Source: Porticoccaceae bacterium
GTDB taxonomy: Bacteria; Pseudomonadota; Gammaproteobacteria; Pseudomonadales; Porticoccaceae
NCBI GenBank assembly: GCA_029238255.1
Contig: JAQWGK010000050.1
Coordinates: 186,001-250,000, forward strand
DNA: 64,000 nt
Direction of reading: 5' to 3'
Position numbers and translations under genes: made by a program. Shown here one piece after another: positions 1 to 9,296 of the stretch. The first letter of the stretch is position 1, and every line of letters starts with the position of its first letter. The notes below the pieces were generated by a model. That model worked only from the letters and a program-made list of their open reading frames with translations. It did not search any database and was not told the DNA's origin.

Positions 1-419
1 TCGAAGGTATCTTCCGCGGCGAGACGATTAATACACCCTCAATGCTCTGTGTTGCTGACTATCTGGATGCACTGGATTGGGTGCGTTCGATTGGTGGATT
101 GCCCGCAGCGATTGCCAAATCAGAAGGCAATCTTGAAGTTCTAAAAAGTTTTGTCGCCACCCGTGACTGGGCGCACTTTTTGGCAGAGGTTCCCGAGCAG
201 ATTTCCAATACCAGTGTCTGCCTGACCCTCGATCTCGACGCAGATCAAGTTAAGCAAATTGTTAAGCTGTTGAACGCTGAAGGGGTTGCCTACGATATTG
301 GCGCCTACCGCGACGCTCCGGCTGGACTGCGAATCTGGTGTGGTGCCACTGTTGAAGAATCTGATCTTGAAGCACTGCTGCCATGGCTCGATTGGGCTTA
401 TGAGCAGGTGTCTCAGTAA
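1..419 (+). CDS. serC: Phosphoserine aminotransferase, C-terminal part
   Basis: This is the 3' end of a gene that begins before the window; the frame is open from base 3. It encodes the last ~138 residues of a PLP-dependent phosphoserine aminotransferase, which makes 3-phosphoserine from 3-phosphohydroxypyruvate and glutamate in serine synthesis. The stretch around NTPSMLCVADYLDAL and a following SIGG resembles the alphaproteobacterial/Methanosarcina-type SerC rather than the E. coli type. The first visible ATG (base 42) lies inside this conserved block and is not the true start. serA follows 92 bp downstream on the same strand, which fits a serC-serA unit. The catalytic lysine region is outside the window. 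Family assignment is from recalled motifs, not a search. Confidence 0.85.
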   Translation, partial: EGIFRGETINTPSMLCVADYLDALDWVRSIGGLPAAIAKSEGNLEVLKSFVATRDWAHFLAEVPEQISNTSVCLTLDLDADQVKQIVKLLNAEGVAYDIGAYRDAPAGLRIWCGATVEESDLEALLPWLDWAYEQVSQ

Positions 420-511
420 GTAGCGCTGCGGCTATAAAAGCGCCGCTGCTAATAAACAACCAAAAATTTAATTGATAGAAACCAAGAACATAAAGCGAGA
501 AGAAAACAGCT

Positions 512-1681
512 ATGTATAAAATTCGTACCTACAACGCAATCTCATCAAAAGGTCTAGAGCGCTTCCCGGCAGACAGCTATCAGGTATCCAGCGAGTGCGC
601 TGACCCCGTTGGCGTTTTGCTGCGCAGCCAGAAGTTGCACAGTGAAGTTCTACCTGAATCCGTAGTTGCTGTTGCCCGTGCCGGTGCTGGTACCAACAAT
701 ATTCCCACTGCCGATTACACCGAGCAGGGTATTGTTGTATTTAACACCCCTGGCGCCAACGCCAACGCGGTAAAAGAACTTATCGTTGCATCACTGTTGA
801 TGGGTTCGCGAGATATCTATGGCGGCATGAACTATGTTCAGGGCCTCACCGAGATCACTGACTCCGGAGAGATGGGGCAGCTTTTGGAAAAAGAGAAAAA
901 GCGTTTTGCCGGTGGCGAAGTACAGGGCAAAACTCTGGGTGTGATTGGTCTGGGTGCGATTGGCTCAATGATCGCCAATCTGGCCCTTGAGCTGGGTATG
1001 GATGTTGTGGGTTACGACCCGGCAATCTCTGTCGAAGCCGCTTGGCAGCTGTCGAGCAATGTTGAACGTATGGACAGCATTGAAGCTCTATTGGGCCGCT
1101 CTGACTTTATTACTCTGCACGTACCTGCAATTGCTGCCACCAAGCACCTGATTAACAGCAAGACCCTCTCTATTATGAAGAGCGGCGCAAAGATTCTTAA
1201 CTTTGCCCGCGAAGAGATTGTCAGCTCAGCCGACGTGGTTGAAGCACTGGATAAGGGCGTAATCAGCGGTTATATCACTGATTTCCCTGCCCCTGAATTA
1301 CTCGGCCGCAAAGATGTACTGCTGATGCCACATATTGGCGCCAGCACTGCAGAAGCGGAGGAGAACTGTGCGGTTATGGCCGCCAACCAGCTGATGGATT
1401 TCCTTGAGAACGGAAATATCCTCAACTCGGTTAACTACCCCCAGATCAAAATGGCCCGCAATGGCGGCACGCGCATTACCTTCACTAACAAGAATGTGCC
1501 TAAAGTTCTGGGTAATGTTCTGTCGATACTGGCGGATAGCAACTTGAATGTTGTCGATATGGTAAACAAGAGCCGCGATGAAATTGCCTACAATATTATT
1601 GATATCGAAGGTGACTTCAACGACAGCCTGCAGGCAAAGATTGCCGAGGTTGAGGGTGTTGTTCAGGTTCGCATTATCTAA
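512..1681 (+). CDS. serA: D-3-phosphoglycerate dehydrogenase
   Basis: A 389-residue NAD-dependent 2-hydroxyacid dehydrogenase that oxidises 3-phosphoglycerate to 3-phosphohydroxypyruvate, the first step of serine synthesis in the cytoplasm. Visible are the substrate-domain segment VARAGAGTNNI (about residue 55), the nucleotide-binding glycine motif LGVIGLGAIGS (about residue 145), the catalytic-region NFAREEIV, and the histidine segment MPHIGASTAEAEENC (about residue 275). A C-terminal ACT-like domain of about 75 residues (from about 315) suggests allosteric control, in other family members by serine. It lies directly after serC, and a strong intrinsic terminator follows the stop, so the two probably form one transcription unit. 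At about 390 residues it is the short SerA form, lacking the intervening ASB domain of long versions. Confidence 0.93.
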   Translation: MYKIRTYNAISSKGLERFPADSYQVSSECADPVGVLLRSQKLHSEVLPESVVAVARAGAGTNNIPTADYTEQGIVVFNTPGANANAVKELIVASLLMGSRDIYGGMNYVQGLTEITDSGEMGQLLEKEKKRFAGGEVQGKTLGVIGLGAIGSMIANLALELGMDVVGYDPAISVEAAWQLSSNVERMDSIEALLGRSDFITLHVPAIAATKHLINSKTLSIMKSGAKILNFAREEIVSSADVVEALDKGVISGYITDFPAPELLGRKDVLLMPHIGASTAEAEENCAVMAANQLMDFLENGNILNSVNYPQIKMARNGGTRITFTNKNVPKVLGNVLSILADSNLNVVDMVNKSRDEIAYNIIDIEGDFNDSLQAKIAEVEGVVQVRII

Positions 1682-1699
1682 TTCGGTAATGCTGAACTG

Positions 1700-1726
1700 A
1701 AAAAAGCGCCTTCGGGCGCTTTTTTT
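1700..1726 (+). terminator. Intrinsic terminator after serA
   Basis: AGCGCC and GGCGCT arms pair around a TTCG tetraloop, with an A-run before and a seven-T run after. It begins 18 bp after the serA stop and precedes the convergent regulator gene. Confidence 0.9.
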
Positions 1727-1728
1727 AT

Positions 1729-1761
1729 GGGCTAGATTTACGGGCTAGATTTACGGGCTAG
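1729..1761. repeat. Short tandem repeat, 13-bp unit
   Basis: GGGCTAGATTTAC occurs twice in tandem followed by a partial third copy (GGGCTAG). The partial copy supplies the TAG stop codon of the convergent regulator gene. It looks like local slippage duplication between the serA terminator and that gene; no function is evident. Confidence 0.75.
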
Positions 1762-2753
1762 GTTTTCTCGGCAGAGAACAACTTCGCACGCACTGTGCGC
1801 CGGTATTCCTTTGGGCTATTGCCAGACCATTGCTTAAACCGCGATGAAAACCAGCTGGCATCTTTATAGCCACTGTAGTTGGCAATCTCCAAAATCGACA
1901 GATCGGTATTTTTAAGAAGATCACAGGCAAAGGTCATACGCACCTCAGTCAGATAATCCCCCGGCGTCTTACCCACCGCAGCCATAAAGCGCCGGTTAAA
2001 GGTGCGCGTTGTCATCCCAAACTGTAAGGCAAGATCGGGCACTGAAAGCTGTTTGCTGTGATTATCCTGAACCCACATCTGCGCCTGCACAATGGTCTCA
2101 TCACTGTGCCGATTAACCTGCTGATCGCTAAGGCTGATCGGGTCGGCAAGATTGCGAATTTCATGAAAGAAATTACGTTGCGCCTGTCGAGCAATAACCC
2201 GCCCAAAGATACGTTCCACCTGATGCATAATCAGCTCGGCCATGGCATTAATACTGGCCGCACAGTAGATATTGCCGGCCTGAGTGGTGAAGTGCTGACG
2301 GGCTAACTTAATCTTTGGATAGGCCCGCTGAAGCTGATCAAAATAATGCCAGTGGGTGGTCGCCGGCTTATCATCCAAAAGCCCCGCCTCAGCTAAAAAG
2401 CAGACACCGGTACCGACCGCAGTAAAGTTACAGTTATATTGATGCTGCTCCTGCAGCCAGGGAATGTAGGCCCCGTGTTTTAGCACCGCAGGTCTTGGAT
2501 TGCGCCATAGAGCCGGAATATGAATCAGGTCGCTGACAAAATCTTCTTCAATGGAATGGGTTGGGTTCAGTTCGAACCCGGAGGAGGTTTGCACGGGCAA
2601 GCCATCGGCGCTGACACGGCGAATAATCAGCTCGCTCTGCTGCTGTTTTGTTGCCCGCGCCATGGACTCTGCAAACTGAAATATCTCCGCCGCCAGCGTG
2701 CTACTGGAAACGAGCATATTGTCACAGAGTAAAAGAGTGAGGTTAAATGCCAT
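1758..2753 (-). CDS. GlxA-type AraC family transcriptional regulator
   Basis: A 331-residue regulator with an N-terminal DJ-1/PfpI-like domain (about residues 1-190) and a C-terminal AraC-type double helix-turn-helix (about 225-325, with segments such as GMTTRTFNRRFMAAVGKTPGDY and a final FKQWSGNSPKEYRR). In this family the N-terminal domain usually senses a small molecule and the C-terminal domain activates transcription. The usual nucleophile position in the AVCTG-type motif reads AVGTG here, so amidase activity is unlikely and a ligand-sensing role more probable. It is divergent from fabY, with 124 bp between start codons, so fabY is one possible target, but nothing in the sequence proves it. 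No clear ribosome binding site precedes the ATG. Confidence 0.85.
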   Translation of the reverse strand: MAFNLTLLLCDNMLVSSSTLAAEIFQFAESMARATKQQQSELIIRRVSADGLPVQTSSGFELNPTHSIEEDFVSDLIHIPALWRNPRPAVLKHGAYIPWLQEQHQYNCNFTAVGTGVCFLAEAGLLDDKPATTHWHYFDQLQRAYPKIKLARQHFTTQAGNIYCAASINAMAELIMHQVERIFGRVIARQAQRNFFHEIRNLADPISLSDQQVNRHSDETIVQAQMWVQDNHSKQLSVPDLALQFGMTTRTFNRRFMAAVGKTPGDYLTEVRMTFACDLLKNTDLSILEIANYSGYKDASWFSSRFKQWSGNSPKEYRRTVRAKLFSAEKT

Positions 2754-2877
2754 AATGGTGCAAATGTATCATATTGCGGCCAAATAACTATAGTAAGTGG
2801 CTTAATAATAAAAGAGAGGTGGGTTATTCAGCCCTAAACTACAGTCATACCAATTAAAACCACGCAGGGAACAAACT

Positions 2878-4824
2878 ATGGCTAATGCATTGCCAGTTAT
2901 TGTGGGATTCGGAGGCTATAGCGCCGCCGGACGCAGCTCTTCTCATCAGGCATTTCGCCGCATGATTCTCGAATCACTGCCAACGCCAGAGCAGCAGAGC
3001 ACGGTTGTAAGCCTTGCCTGTTTAATGGCTCAGGTAACCGTGGAGGGAGAGAGCTACCGTGATCTGCAAGGCAATCTGCTCAGTGCCGCTGAGGTGGATA
3101 AGCAGTTTAGACCTGAGGTTATTAATGGCACCCTGATTCGTCGGGTTGAATCCTTCGATCCGGCCCATGTTCCGGGCAATAAAAAGATTTCCTTTGAAAG
3201 CGATCAGAATCAGCCGATGGTCTTTTCAATGTTAAAGCGCGATATGCCTCGCTCAATACCTGAAGATTGGCAGGTACGCGATCTGGATAATGGCAGTGTT
3301 GAAATAACCGCCTCAAGTGCCAGTGAATATTTAGTTGAATCCCATTATGAGTTGGCGGCAAAAGCGGCGGGTCAGTTACCGAGCGGTTTTAGCCCCGGCG
3401 ATCACTACAATGCGCGCTTCCATCCCCGGGGTTTGCAGATGGCCATACTGGGTGCCAGTGATGCCGTACATTCCATGGGAATTGAGTGGGATAAGGTATT
3501 AGATTCAATATCTCCCGACGAAGTGGGTGTTTACTCTTCAAGTGCTCTAAGCCAGATGAATGAAGAGGGTTTTGGCGGTCTATTGCAGGCCCGCCTGAAA
3601 GGCAGTCGCACCACCGCCAAGCAGGTACCACTGGGTCTTAACTCAATGCCGGCAGACTTTATCAATGCCTATGTGCTCGGCAGTGTTGGTCACACCGAAG
3701 CTATTACTGGTGCCTGTGCCAGTTTCCTCTATGTGCTTCAGGCCGCGGTGCGGGATATTCGCAATGGCCGCCGTCGAGTAGCGATTTTAGGTAATGCGGA
3801 AGCCGGTGTTACACCGGAAATTATGGAAGGGTTTTCCAATATGAATGCCCTTGGCAGTGAGGAAAATCTTTGCAAGCTGGATGGCACAGATACGGCGGAT
3901 CTGCGCCGTGCCAGCCGACCCTTTGGCTACAACTGTGGATTTACCCTCTCTGAATCCTGTCAGTATTTGGTGCTGATGGATGATGCTCTGGCAGTTGAGT
4001 TGGGTGCAGATATTCACGGTGCGGTTCCCGATGTATTTATCAATGCCGATGGCGTGAAAAAATCCATTTCCGCCCCCGGTGTTGGCAACTATATTTCCAT
4101 GTCAAAAGCAGTGGCAACGGCAATCAGTATTGTCGGTGAAGACAGCGTTAAAAAGCACAGCTTTGTCCATGCCCACGGTTCCAGTACTCCGGCCAACCGC
4201 ACGACAGAATCTGAACTGATCGATAGAGTGGCCAGCGCCTTCGATATTTATGATTGGCCGGTAACGGCGATCAAATCCTATGTTGGCCATTCACTGGCCA
4301 CCGCCAGTGGTGATCAGCTGGTAACCGCACTGGGAACCTTTAAGTACGACATGATTCCGGGCATTAAAACCATTACCGAAATTGCGCCGGATGTGCATCA
4401 GGAGCGCGCTCGCTTCCCGCTATGTGATATGGATGTCAGTGACACCAAGATGGATGTCGCCTTTATTAACTCAAAAGGCTTTGGCGGCAACAATGCGACG
4501 GCTTTAGTGCTTTCACCCAACAAGGTAGAAAGCATGCTGGCGACTCGTTATGCGGATCAGTTCGATGACTATCTAACCAAGCGTGAAGGCACTCGCAGCG
4601 CGGCGGCTGAGTATGCCCAGCGTGCCGACAATGCCCAATTGGATGTAATCTATCGCTTTGGTGAAGCGCTAATTGATGATGCGGATCTAACGATTTCCAG
4701 TGACGGCATCAATATTCCAGGCTTTGCTCAAGAGATTGTTTTTGACAAGGAAAACCCCTGGTCGGATATGGCATCAATTGATAATGCAGTAAAGGACAAG
4801 CCACAAACAACTGAGGTTGATTAA
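2878..4824 (+). CDS. fabY: Beta-ketoacyl-ACP synthase, FabY type
   Basis: A 648-residue condensing enzyme, much longer than FabB/FabF (about 410) but close in size to the Pseudomonas FabY class, which initiates fatty acid synthesis by condensing acetyl-CoA with malonyl-ACP in place of FabH. The Cys-His-His triad is visible: Cys280 in ITGACASF, His433 in HAHGSSTPANRTTE and His471 in YVGHSLATASGDQ. A C-terminal FGGNNA glycine-rich segment follows. The start is an ATG preceded by AGGGAA. The gene ends tail-to-tail with rsmE, overlapping by four bases, and no separate terminator is visible. No fabD, fabG or acpP lies nearby, so its place in fatty acid synthesis rests on family membership. Confidence 0.85.
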   Translation: MANALPVIVGFGGYSAAGRSSSHQAFRRMILESLPTPEQQSTVVSLACLMAQVTVEGESYRDLQGNLLSAAEVDKQFRPEVINGTLIRRVESFDPAHVPGNKKISFESDQNQPMVFSMLKRDMPRSIPEDWQVRDLDNGSVEITASSASEYLVESHYELAAKAAGQLPSGFSPGDHYNARFHPRGLQMAILGASDAVHSMGIEWDKVLDSISPDEVGVYSSSALSQMNEEGFGGLLQARLKGSRTTAKQVPLGLNSMPADFINAYVLGSVGHTEAITGACASFLYVLQAAVRDIRNGRRRVAILGNAEAGVTPEIMEGFSNMNALGSEENLCKLDGTDTADLRRASRPFGYNCGFTLSESCQYLVLMDDALAVELGADIHGAVPDVFINADGVKKSISAPGVGNYISMSKAVATAISIVGEDSVKKHSFVHAHGSSTPANRTTESELIDRVASAFDIYDWPVTAIKSYVGHSLATASGDQLVTALGTFKYDMIPGIKTITEIAPDVHQERARFPLCDMDVSDTKMDVAFINSKGFGGNNATALVLSPNKVESMLATRYADQFDDYLTKREGTRSAAAEYAQRADNAQLDVIYRFGEALIDDADLTISSDGINIPGFAQEIVFDKENPWSDMASIDNAVKDKPQTTEVD

Positions 4825-5573
4825 CCCATATCCCCCCAGAGTGATTGCATAATACTGATGGCCGCCAGTGGCGCGGTCTCAGTGCGCAGAACACGAGGCC
4901 CCAGTGCCAGCGGTTGAAAACCCTTTTCAATTGCCGCTTCAATTTCTCGCTCACCAAGTCCGCCTTCCGGGCCCACTAACAGACAAATATCCTTCACTGC
5001 CTGATGTTCACTCAGGCGTTTCTCGGTGCGGTGATGCAGTACCAGTTTTAAGCTCTGATCATTATCTGCCGTAGGAAGGGTATCGGATTGATGCAGCCAT
5101 TGATCAAGCGGGGTTGGATTGTTGATGGTTGGAACCAAATTGCGCTGACACTGCTCACAGGCGCTGATAGAAACCTGCTGCCAGTGACGAAGTTTCTTCG
5201 CCAACCTTTCACCGTTGAGTTTGACCTCGGTGCGCTCGGTAAACAGGGGGGTGATTTCCGTAACGCCCAGTTCGGTGGCTTTTTGCACAATCAGATCCAT
5301 GCGCTCGCCGCGGGAGACCCCTATAGCCAGATGCACTTTCAGCCCCGACTCGCGATCGATATCGCGGTGCTTAAGAACCTTCACCGAGACCTTATTTTTG
5401 CCGACCTCGGTTAACTCTCCAGAGTACTCACCGCCCTGACCATTAAACAGAGTGATTTCCTGCCCAACTTTCATGCGCAGGGCAGAGCACAGGTGACGCG
5501 CTGCACTGCCGTCGAGATCTACGCAGCTATCACAGCACAGGCTCAGGTCAGTGAATATTCGTGGAATACGCAT
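4821..5573 (-). CDS. rsmE: 16S rRNA (uracil(1498)-N3)-methyltransferase
   Basis: A 250-residue SPOUT-class methyltransferase that makes m3U1498 in 16S rRNA using S-adenosylmethionine. The C-terminal knot is clear: LLVGPEGGLGEREIEAA followed by LGPRVLRTETAPLAAI, the SAM-binding trefoil-knot signature of RsmE. The N-terminal PUA-like domain includes the usual HLCSALRMKVGQEITLFNG start. It lies 9 bp downstream of metF on the same strand and is probably co-transcribed with the methyl-cycle genes, fitting a SAM consumer. Its end overlaps the fabY stop by four bases. Confidence 0.94.
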   Translation of the reverse strand: MRIPRIFTDLSLCCDSCVDLDGSAARHLCSALRMKVGQEITLFNGQGGEYSGELTEVGKNKVSVKVLKHRDIDRESGLKVHLAIGVSRGERMDLIVQKATELGVTEITPLFTERTEVKLNGERLAKKLRHWQQVSISACEQCQRNLVPTINNPTPLDQWLHQSDTLPTADNDQSLKLVLHHRTEKRLSEHQAVKDICLLVGPEGGLGEREIEAAIEKGFQPLALGPRVLRTETAPLAAISIMQSLWGDMG

Positions 5574-5582
5574 GGCACTAAA

Positions 5583-6431
5583 TTAGCGGGCTTCCGGAAA
5601 GCCGAGATTGCGACAGAGAGCATCGCTAACTTGCCATTGATTCATGGTGTAAAAATGCAGCCCCGGCGCGCCGCCATCGAGCAATTTCTGACTGAGCTCA
5701 GTGATAATATCAATGCCATAGCTAGTCAGGTCTGCGATATTTTCACTGCGCTCTTTAAGCTGCCAGCGCAACCAGCGGGGAATTTCAGCGCCACAGCTTT
5801 CAGAGAAACGCAGCAGATTGCTGTAGTTAGTCAGCGGCATAATGCCTGGAATAATCGGCTCGCCAATGCCCGCTTTGGTGCATTCATCGACAAACTTAAA
5901 GTACGCATCCGCGCTGTAAAAATACTGCGTGATTGCACGATTGGCACCGGCTTTAAATTTTTCACCCAACCAGTAGATATCCTGACTGTAGCTCTCAGCT
6001 TCCGGATGAATCTCCGGATAGGCCGCGACATTGATATTAAAGTGATCGCCAGTGTGCTCGCGAATAAAAGCCACCAACTGATTGGCGTGAACCAACTGTG
6101 CGGCACCGCCCATACCAGAGGGCAGGTCGCCGCGCAGAGCGACTAGATCACTAACACCGGATGCCTTGTAGTCATTGAGTAGAGCCAGCACCTCATCTTC
6201 AGCGCTGCCGCCAAAGGAGATATGAGGTGCTACGGAAAAACCGTCGGCCTGAATCGCGGCAACCTGATCCATGGTAGTGGCGCGAGTTGAACCGCCGGCA
6301 CCATAGGTTACCGAGAAAAATTCCGGATTAAATTTCCCAAGCTCCTGGCGGGTGACCGCCAGTTTGCTTTTCCCCTGATCGGTCTTGGGTGGGAAAAACT
6401 CAAAGCTGAGGTGGGGTACATCATTGTTCAT
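5583..6431 (-). CDS. metF: 5,10-methylenetetrahydrofolate reductase
   Basis: A 282-residue flavoprotein that reduces methylene-THF to methyl-THF, the methyl donor for homocysteine remethylation. The N-terminal SFEFFPPK segment (with the conserved catalytic Glu), the SVTYGAGGSTR motif, and the LRGDLP and YPEIHPEA motifs are all present and in order. Length matches bacterial MetF. GGAAG sits nine bases before the ATG. It follows ahcY by 40 bp and precedes rsmE by 9 bp on the same strand, within a methyl-cycle cluster regenerating methionine from homocysteine. No methionine synthase gene is in the window. Confidence 0.95.
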   Translation of the reverse strand: MNNDVPHLSFEFFPPKTDQGKSKLAVTRQELGKFNPEFFSVTYGAGGSTRATTMDQVAAIQADGFSVAPHISFGGSAEDEVLALLNDYKASGVSDLVALRGDLPSGMGGAAQLVHANQLVAFIREHTGDHFNINVAAYPEIHPEAESYSQDIYWLGEKFKAGANRAITQYFYSADAYFKFVDECTKAGIGEPIIPGIMPLTNYSNLLRFSESCGAEIPRWLRWQLKERSENIADLTSYGIDIITELSQKLLDGGAPGLHFYTMNQWQVSDALCRNLGFPEAR

Positions 6432-6471
6432 TACAAATGCTTCCTTTTAGCCAAGCTGTGATTTGTACAGC

Positions 6472-7860
6472 TTAGTACTTGTAGCTTTCGCCTTTAAATG
6501 GGCCTTCAACTGGCACCTTAATATAGTCAGCCTGGGCCTGACTCAGGGTGGTGATCACACCGCCAAAACCACCGACCATATGGCGGGCAACTTCTTCATC
6601 CAGATGCTTGGGAAGAACTTCAACACGCAGCAGATCAGCTTTAGTGGCTTCGTCCTGAGCGGCGTACTGACGCTGGTACAGATCGATCTGTGCCAGAACC
6701 TGATTGGCAAAAGAGCCATCCATAATACGGCTTGGGTGGCCAGTGGCATTACCCAGATTCACCAGACGACCCTCGGCTAACAGTAGCAGATGATCGTTGT
6801 TGGCGCGGTCGCGGTAAACTTTGTGAACCTGAGGTTTAATCTCATCCCACTCCCAGTTACTGCGCATATAGGCGGTATCGATTTCATTGTCGAAGTGACC
6901 GATATTACAAACCACACAGCCACTCTTAAGGGCTGCGAGAATATCTGAATCACAGACATTGTAGTTACCCGTGCTAGTTACCAGCATATCGGTATTAGCC
7001 AGCAGATCGGTGTTCACACCTTTGGCTGGGTCGCCTTCATTGTAAGTTGAAACCACTTCAAAGCCGTCGAGACAGGCCTGCATGGCGCAGATTGGATCTA
7101 CTTCAGTAACCTTAACAATCATGCCTTCCTGACGCAGTGACTGAGCAGAGCCTTTGCCCACATCGCCGTAGCCAACCACAATCGCTTTCTTGCCTGACAG
7201 CAGGTGATCGGTGGCGCGCTTAACCGCATCATTCAGGCTGTGACGACAGCCGTATTTGTTATCGCACTTAGACTTGGTAACCGAATCGTTAACATTGATC
7301 GCCGGTACTTTTAGTTCGCCGTTTTCAAGCATTTCGTAAAGACGGTGAACGCCGGTAGTGGTCTCTTCGGTGACTCCGTGAACTGCATCCAGAACCTGCG
7401 GATATTTGGTGTGCAGTAGGGCGGTTAGATCGCCGCCGTCATCGAGAATCATATTGGCATTCCAGGGCACACCACCTTTTAGAACCTGCTGTTCCAGACA
7501 CCACTCATACTCTTCTTCAGTCTCGCCTTTCCAGGCGAAAACCGGTGTGCCATTGGCAGCGATTGCCGCGGCAGCGTGATCCTGAGTCGAGAAAATATTG
7601 CACGATGTCCAGCGCACTTCAGCGCCCAGCGCTTCGAGTGTTTCAATCAGTACTGCAGTCTGAATAGTCATATGGATGCAGCCGAGAATGCGCGCGCCAG
7701 CCAGAGGCTGTTCTGCACGGTATTTTTCGCGCAGCGCCATCAACGCCGGCATTTCAGATTCAGCAATAGAGATCTCTTTTTTGCCCCATTCGGCGAGAGA
7801 GATATCGGCAACTTTATAGTCAGCCTGTTCAGCATTAATTGGGTGTATTGATGCGTTCAT
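6472..7860 (-). CDS. ahcY: Adenosylhomocysteinase
   Basis: A 462-residue NAD-dependent enzyme that hydrolyses S-adenosylhomocysteine to homocysteine and adenosine, removing the inhibitory by-product of methylation. Visible motifs are [27 protein letters not shown], the Rossmann motif [14 protein letters not shown], and the C-terminal KVPVEGPFK and SYKY end. I chose the ATG at 7860 because AGG lies nine bases upstream; an in-frame ATG at 7881 would add seven residues but has no ribosome binding site. It sits between metK and metF on the minus strand and is probably under the same ArsR-type regulator. The 245-bp gap to metK contains an inverted repeat. Confidence 0.95.
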   Translation of the reverse strand: MNASIHPINAEQADYKVADISLAEWGKKEISIAESEMPALMALREKYRAEQPLAGARILGCIHMTIQTAVLIETLEALGAEVRWTSCNIFSTQDHAAAAIAANGTPVFAWKGETEEEYEWCLEQQVLKGGVPWNANMILDDGGDLTALLHTKYPQVLDAVHGVTEETTTGVHRLYEMLENGELKVPAINVNDSVTKSKCDNKYGCRHSLNDAVKRATDHLLSGKKAIVVGYGDVGKGSAQSLRQEGMIVKVTEVDPICAMQACLDGFEVVSTYNEGDPAKGVNTDLLANTDMLVTSTGNYNVCDSDILAALKSGCVVCNIGHFDNEIDTAYMRSNWEWDEIKPQVHKVYRDRANNDHLLLLAEGRLVNLGNATGHPSRIMDGSFANQVLAQIDLYQRQYAAQDEATKADLLRVEVLPKHLDEEVARHMVGGFGGVITTLSQAQADYIKVPVEGPFKGESYKY

Positions 7861-7959
7861 AATTGTTTGCCTATTAAACATTAATTAATTTTAAATTTGT
7901 CATCCACAGCATGTCTTACTCTCGCTCTGGGTATTTCTTTCCTGTTATTTATATCTCTT

Positions 7960-8028
7960 GTCATCCTGAGCGAAGCCGAAGGACCTCTGCCCATCTGCCT
8001 GAGACCCTTCGACTTCGCTCAGTGTGAC
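7960..8028. repeat. REP-like inverted repeat between metK and ahcY
   Basis: Two 28-base arms (7960-7987 and 8001-8028), matching at 23 of 28 positions when one is reverse-complemented, flank a 13-base loop. Each arm carries the core CTGAGCGAAG followed by a CGAAGG segment. Similar GAGCGAAG...CGAAGG palindromes are scattered between genes in many bacteria as REP- or MITE-like units. Here it lies inside a same-strand gene pair, where the RNA hairpin could attenuate or protect the transcript. It has no T-run typical of a terminator. Confidence 0.75.
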
Positions 8029-8105
8029 TGACCTTGGTGGAGTTATACCCACCCGCGGCCAATACAGTTCACATATTTAAAGTGCTTTTTAGAGCGCCTT
8101 ACTTT

Positions 8106-9260
8106 TTAGAGCGCTTTGCTAAGGTCAGCCACCTTGTCAGTTTTTTCCCAGGTGAAATTTTCTTCCTCACGACCAAAATGTCCATAGGCCGCGGTGTCTT
8201 GATAAATAGGGCGGCGCAGGTCGAGCATTTCAATCAGGCCTCTGGGGCGCAGATCAAAGTTATCGCGAACCAGAGCAATAATTTCGGCATCGGATAATTT
8301 GCCAGTGCCAAAGGTATTGATACTGATAGAGGTAGGCTCGGAAACACCAATCGCATAGGAGATCTGAATCTCACAGCGATCAGCCAGCCCAGCAGCGACA
8401 ATATTTTTTGCCACATAACGACCCGCATAAGCCGCCGAGCGATCCACCTTGGTGGGATCCTTGCCAGAGAATGCGCCGCCACCGTGGTGCGCCATACCGC
8501 CGTAGGTATCGACAATAATCTTGCGTCCGGTTAGCCCGCAGTCACCCATGGGGCCGCCAATAATAAACTGGCCGGTCGGGTTGATATGGTATTGGGTGCC
8601 ACTGTGCAGCCAAGCTTCAGGCAGCACTGGGCGAATAATTTCTTCAAGCACCGCTTCCTGTAAATCTGGCAGGGCAATATTGGGTGCGTGCTGGGTTGAG
8701 AGTACAACCGCATCAATAGCTACCGGAACACCCTCTTCATATCGCAGTGTTACCTGACTTTTTGCGTCCGGACGCAACCAGGGCAGTACGCCATTTTTAC
8801 GCAGCTGCGCTTGACGCTCGACCAGTCGGTGAGCGTAGTAAATGGGCGCCGGCATCAATACATCGGTCTCGTTGCTGGCGTAGCCAAACATCAAACCCTG
8901 ATCGCCCGCACCTATATCTTTATCTTCTGCCGCATCGACACCCTGAGCAATATCCCCCGACTGCTTGCCGATCGCATTGAGCACTGCACAGGAGTTGCCG
9001 TCGAAGCCAACCTCTGAACTGTCGTAACCAATATTGGTAATAACATCACGAACAATCTGTTCGAGATCCACATAGGTATCTGTGCGCACCTCACCGGCAA
9101 TAATGGTCATGCCGGTTTTAACCATAGTCTCAACCGCAACGCGGGAGTGGGGGTCATCTTTAATGATGGCATCCAATACGGCGTCAGAAATCTGGTCGGC
9201 CATTTTATCTGGATGGCCCTCGGAGACTGATTCCGAGGTAAAAATATTGTAATTAGACAT
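8106..9260 (-). CDS. metK: S-adenosylmethionine synthetase
   Basis: A 384-residue enzyme making S-adenosylmethionine from methionine and ATP. The signature segments are all present: [18 protein letters not shown] at the N-terminus, [12 protein letters not shown] (the ATP-loop hexapeptide region, about residue 115) and [19 protein letters not shown] (about residue 255). Length equals E. coli MetK. GGGAACGTTT precedes the ATG. It lies 36 bp downstream of the ArsR/methyltransferase regulator gene and is probably co-transcribed with it, followed after 245 bp by ahcY. Confidence 0.97.
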   Translation of the reverse strand: MSNYNIFTSESVSEGHPDKMADQISDAVLDAIIKDDPHSRVAVETMVKTGMTIIAGEVRTDTYVDLEQIVRDVITNIGYDSSEVGFDGNSCAVLNAIGKQSGDIAQGVDAAEDKDIGAGDQGLMFGYASNETDVLMPAPIYYAHRLVERQAQLRKNGVLPWLRPDAKSQVTLRYEEGVPVAIDAVVLSTQHAPNIALPDLQEAVLEEIIRPVLPEAWLHSGTQYHINPTGQFIIGGPMGDCGLTGRKIIVDTYGGMAHHGGGAFSGKDPTKVDRSAAYAGRYVAKNIVAAGLADRCEIQISYAIGVSEPTSISINTFGTGKLSDAEIIALVRDNFDLRPRGLIEMLDLRRPIYQDTAAYGHFGREEENFTWEKTDKVADLSKAL

Positions 9261-9296
9261 AAACGTTCCCGATGTAATTTGTCTTTAAAGTTGCTG

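Noticed and set aside
5493-6146. Long open frame on the plus strand opposite metF
   Set aside because: It is antisense to metF and rsmE, with no recognisable protein family.
7861-8105. SAH riboswitch before ahcY
   Set aside because: The expected conserved stems and loops were not found; only the REP-like inverted repeat is present, and an ArsR-type regulator gives an alternative control.
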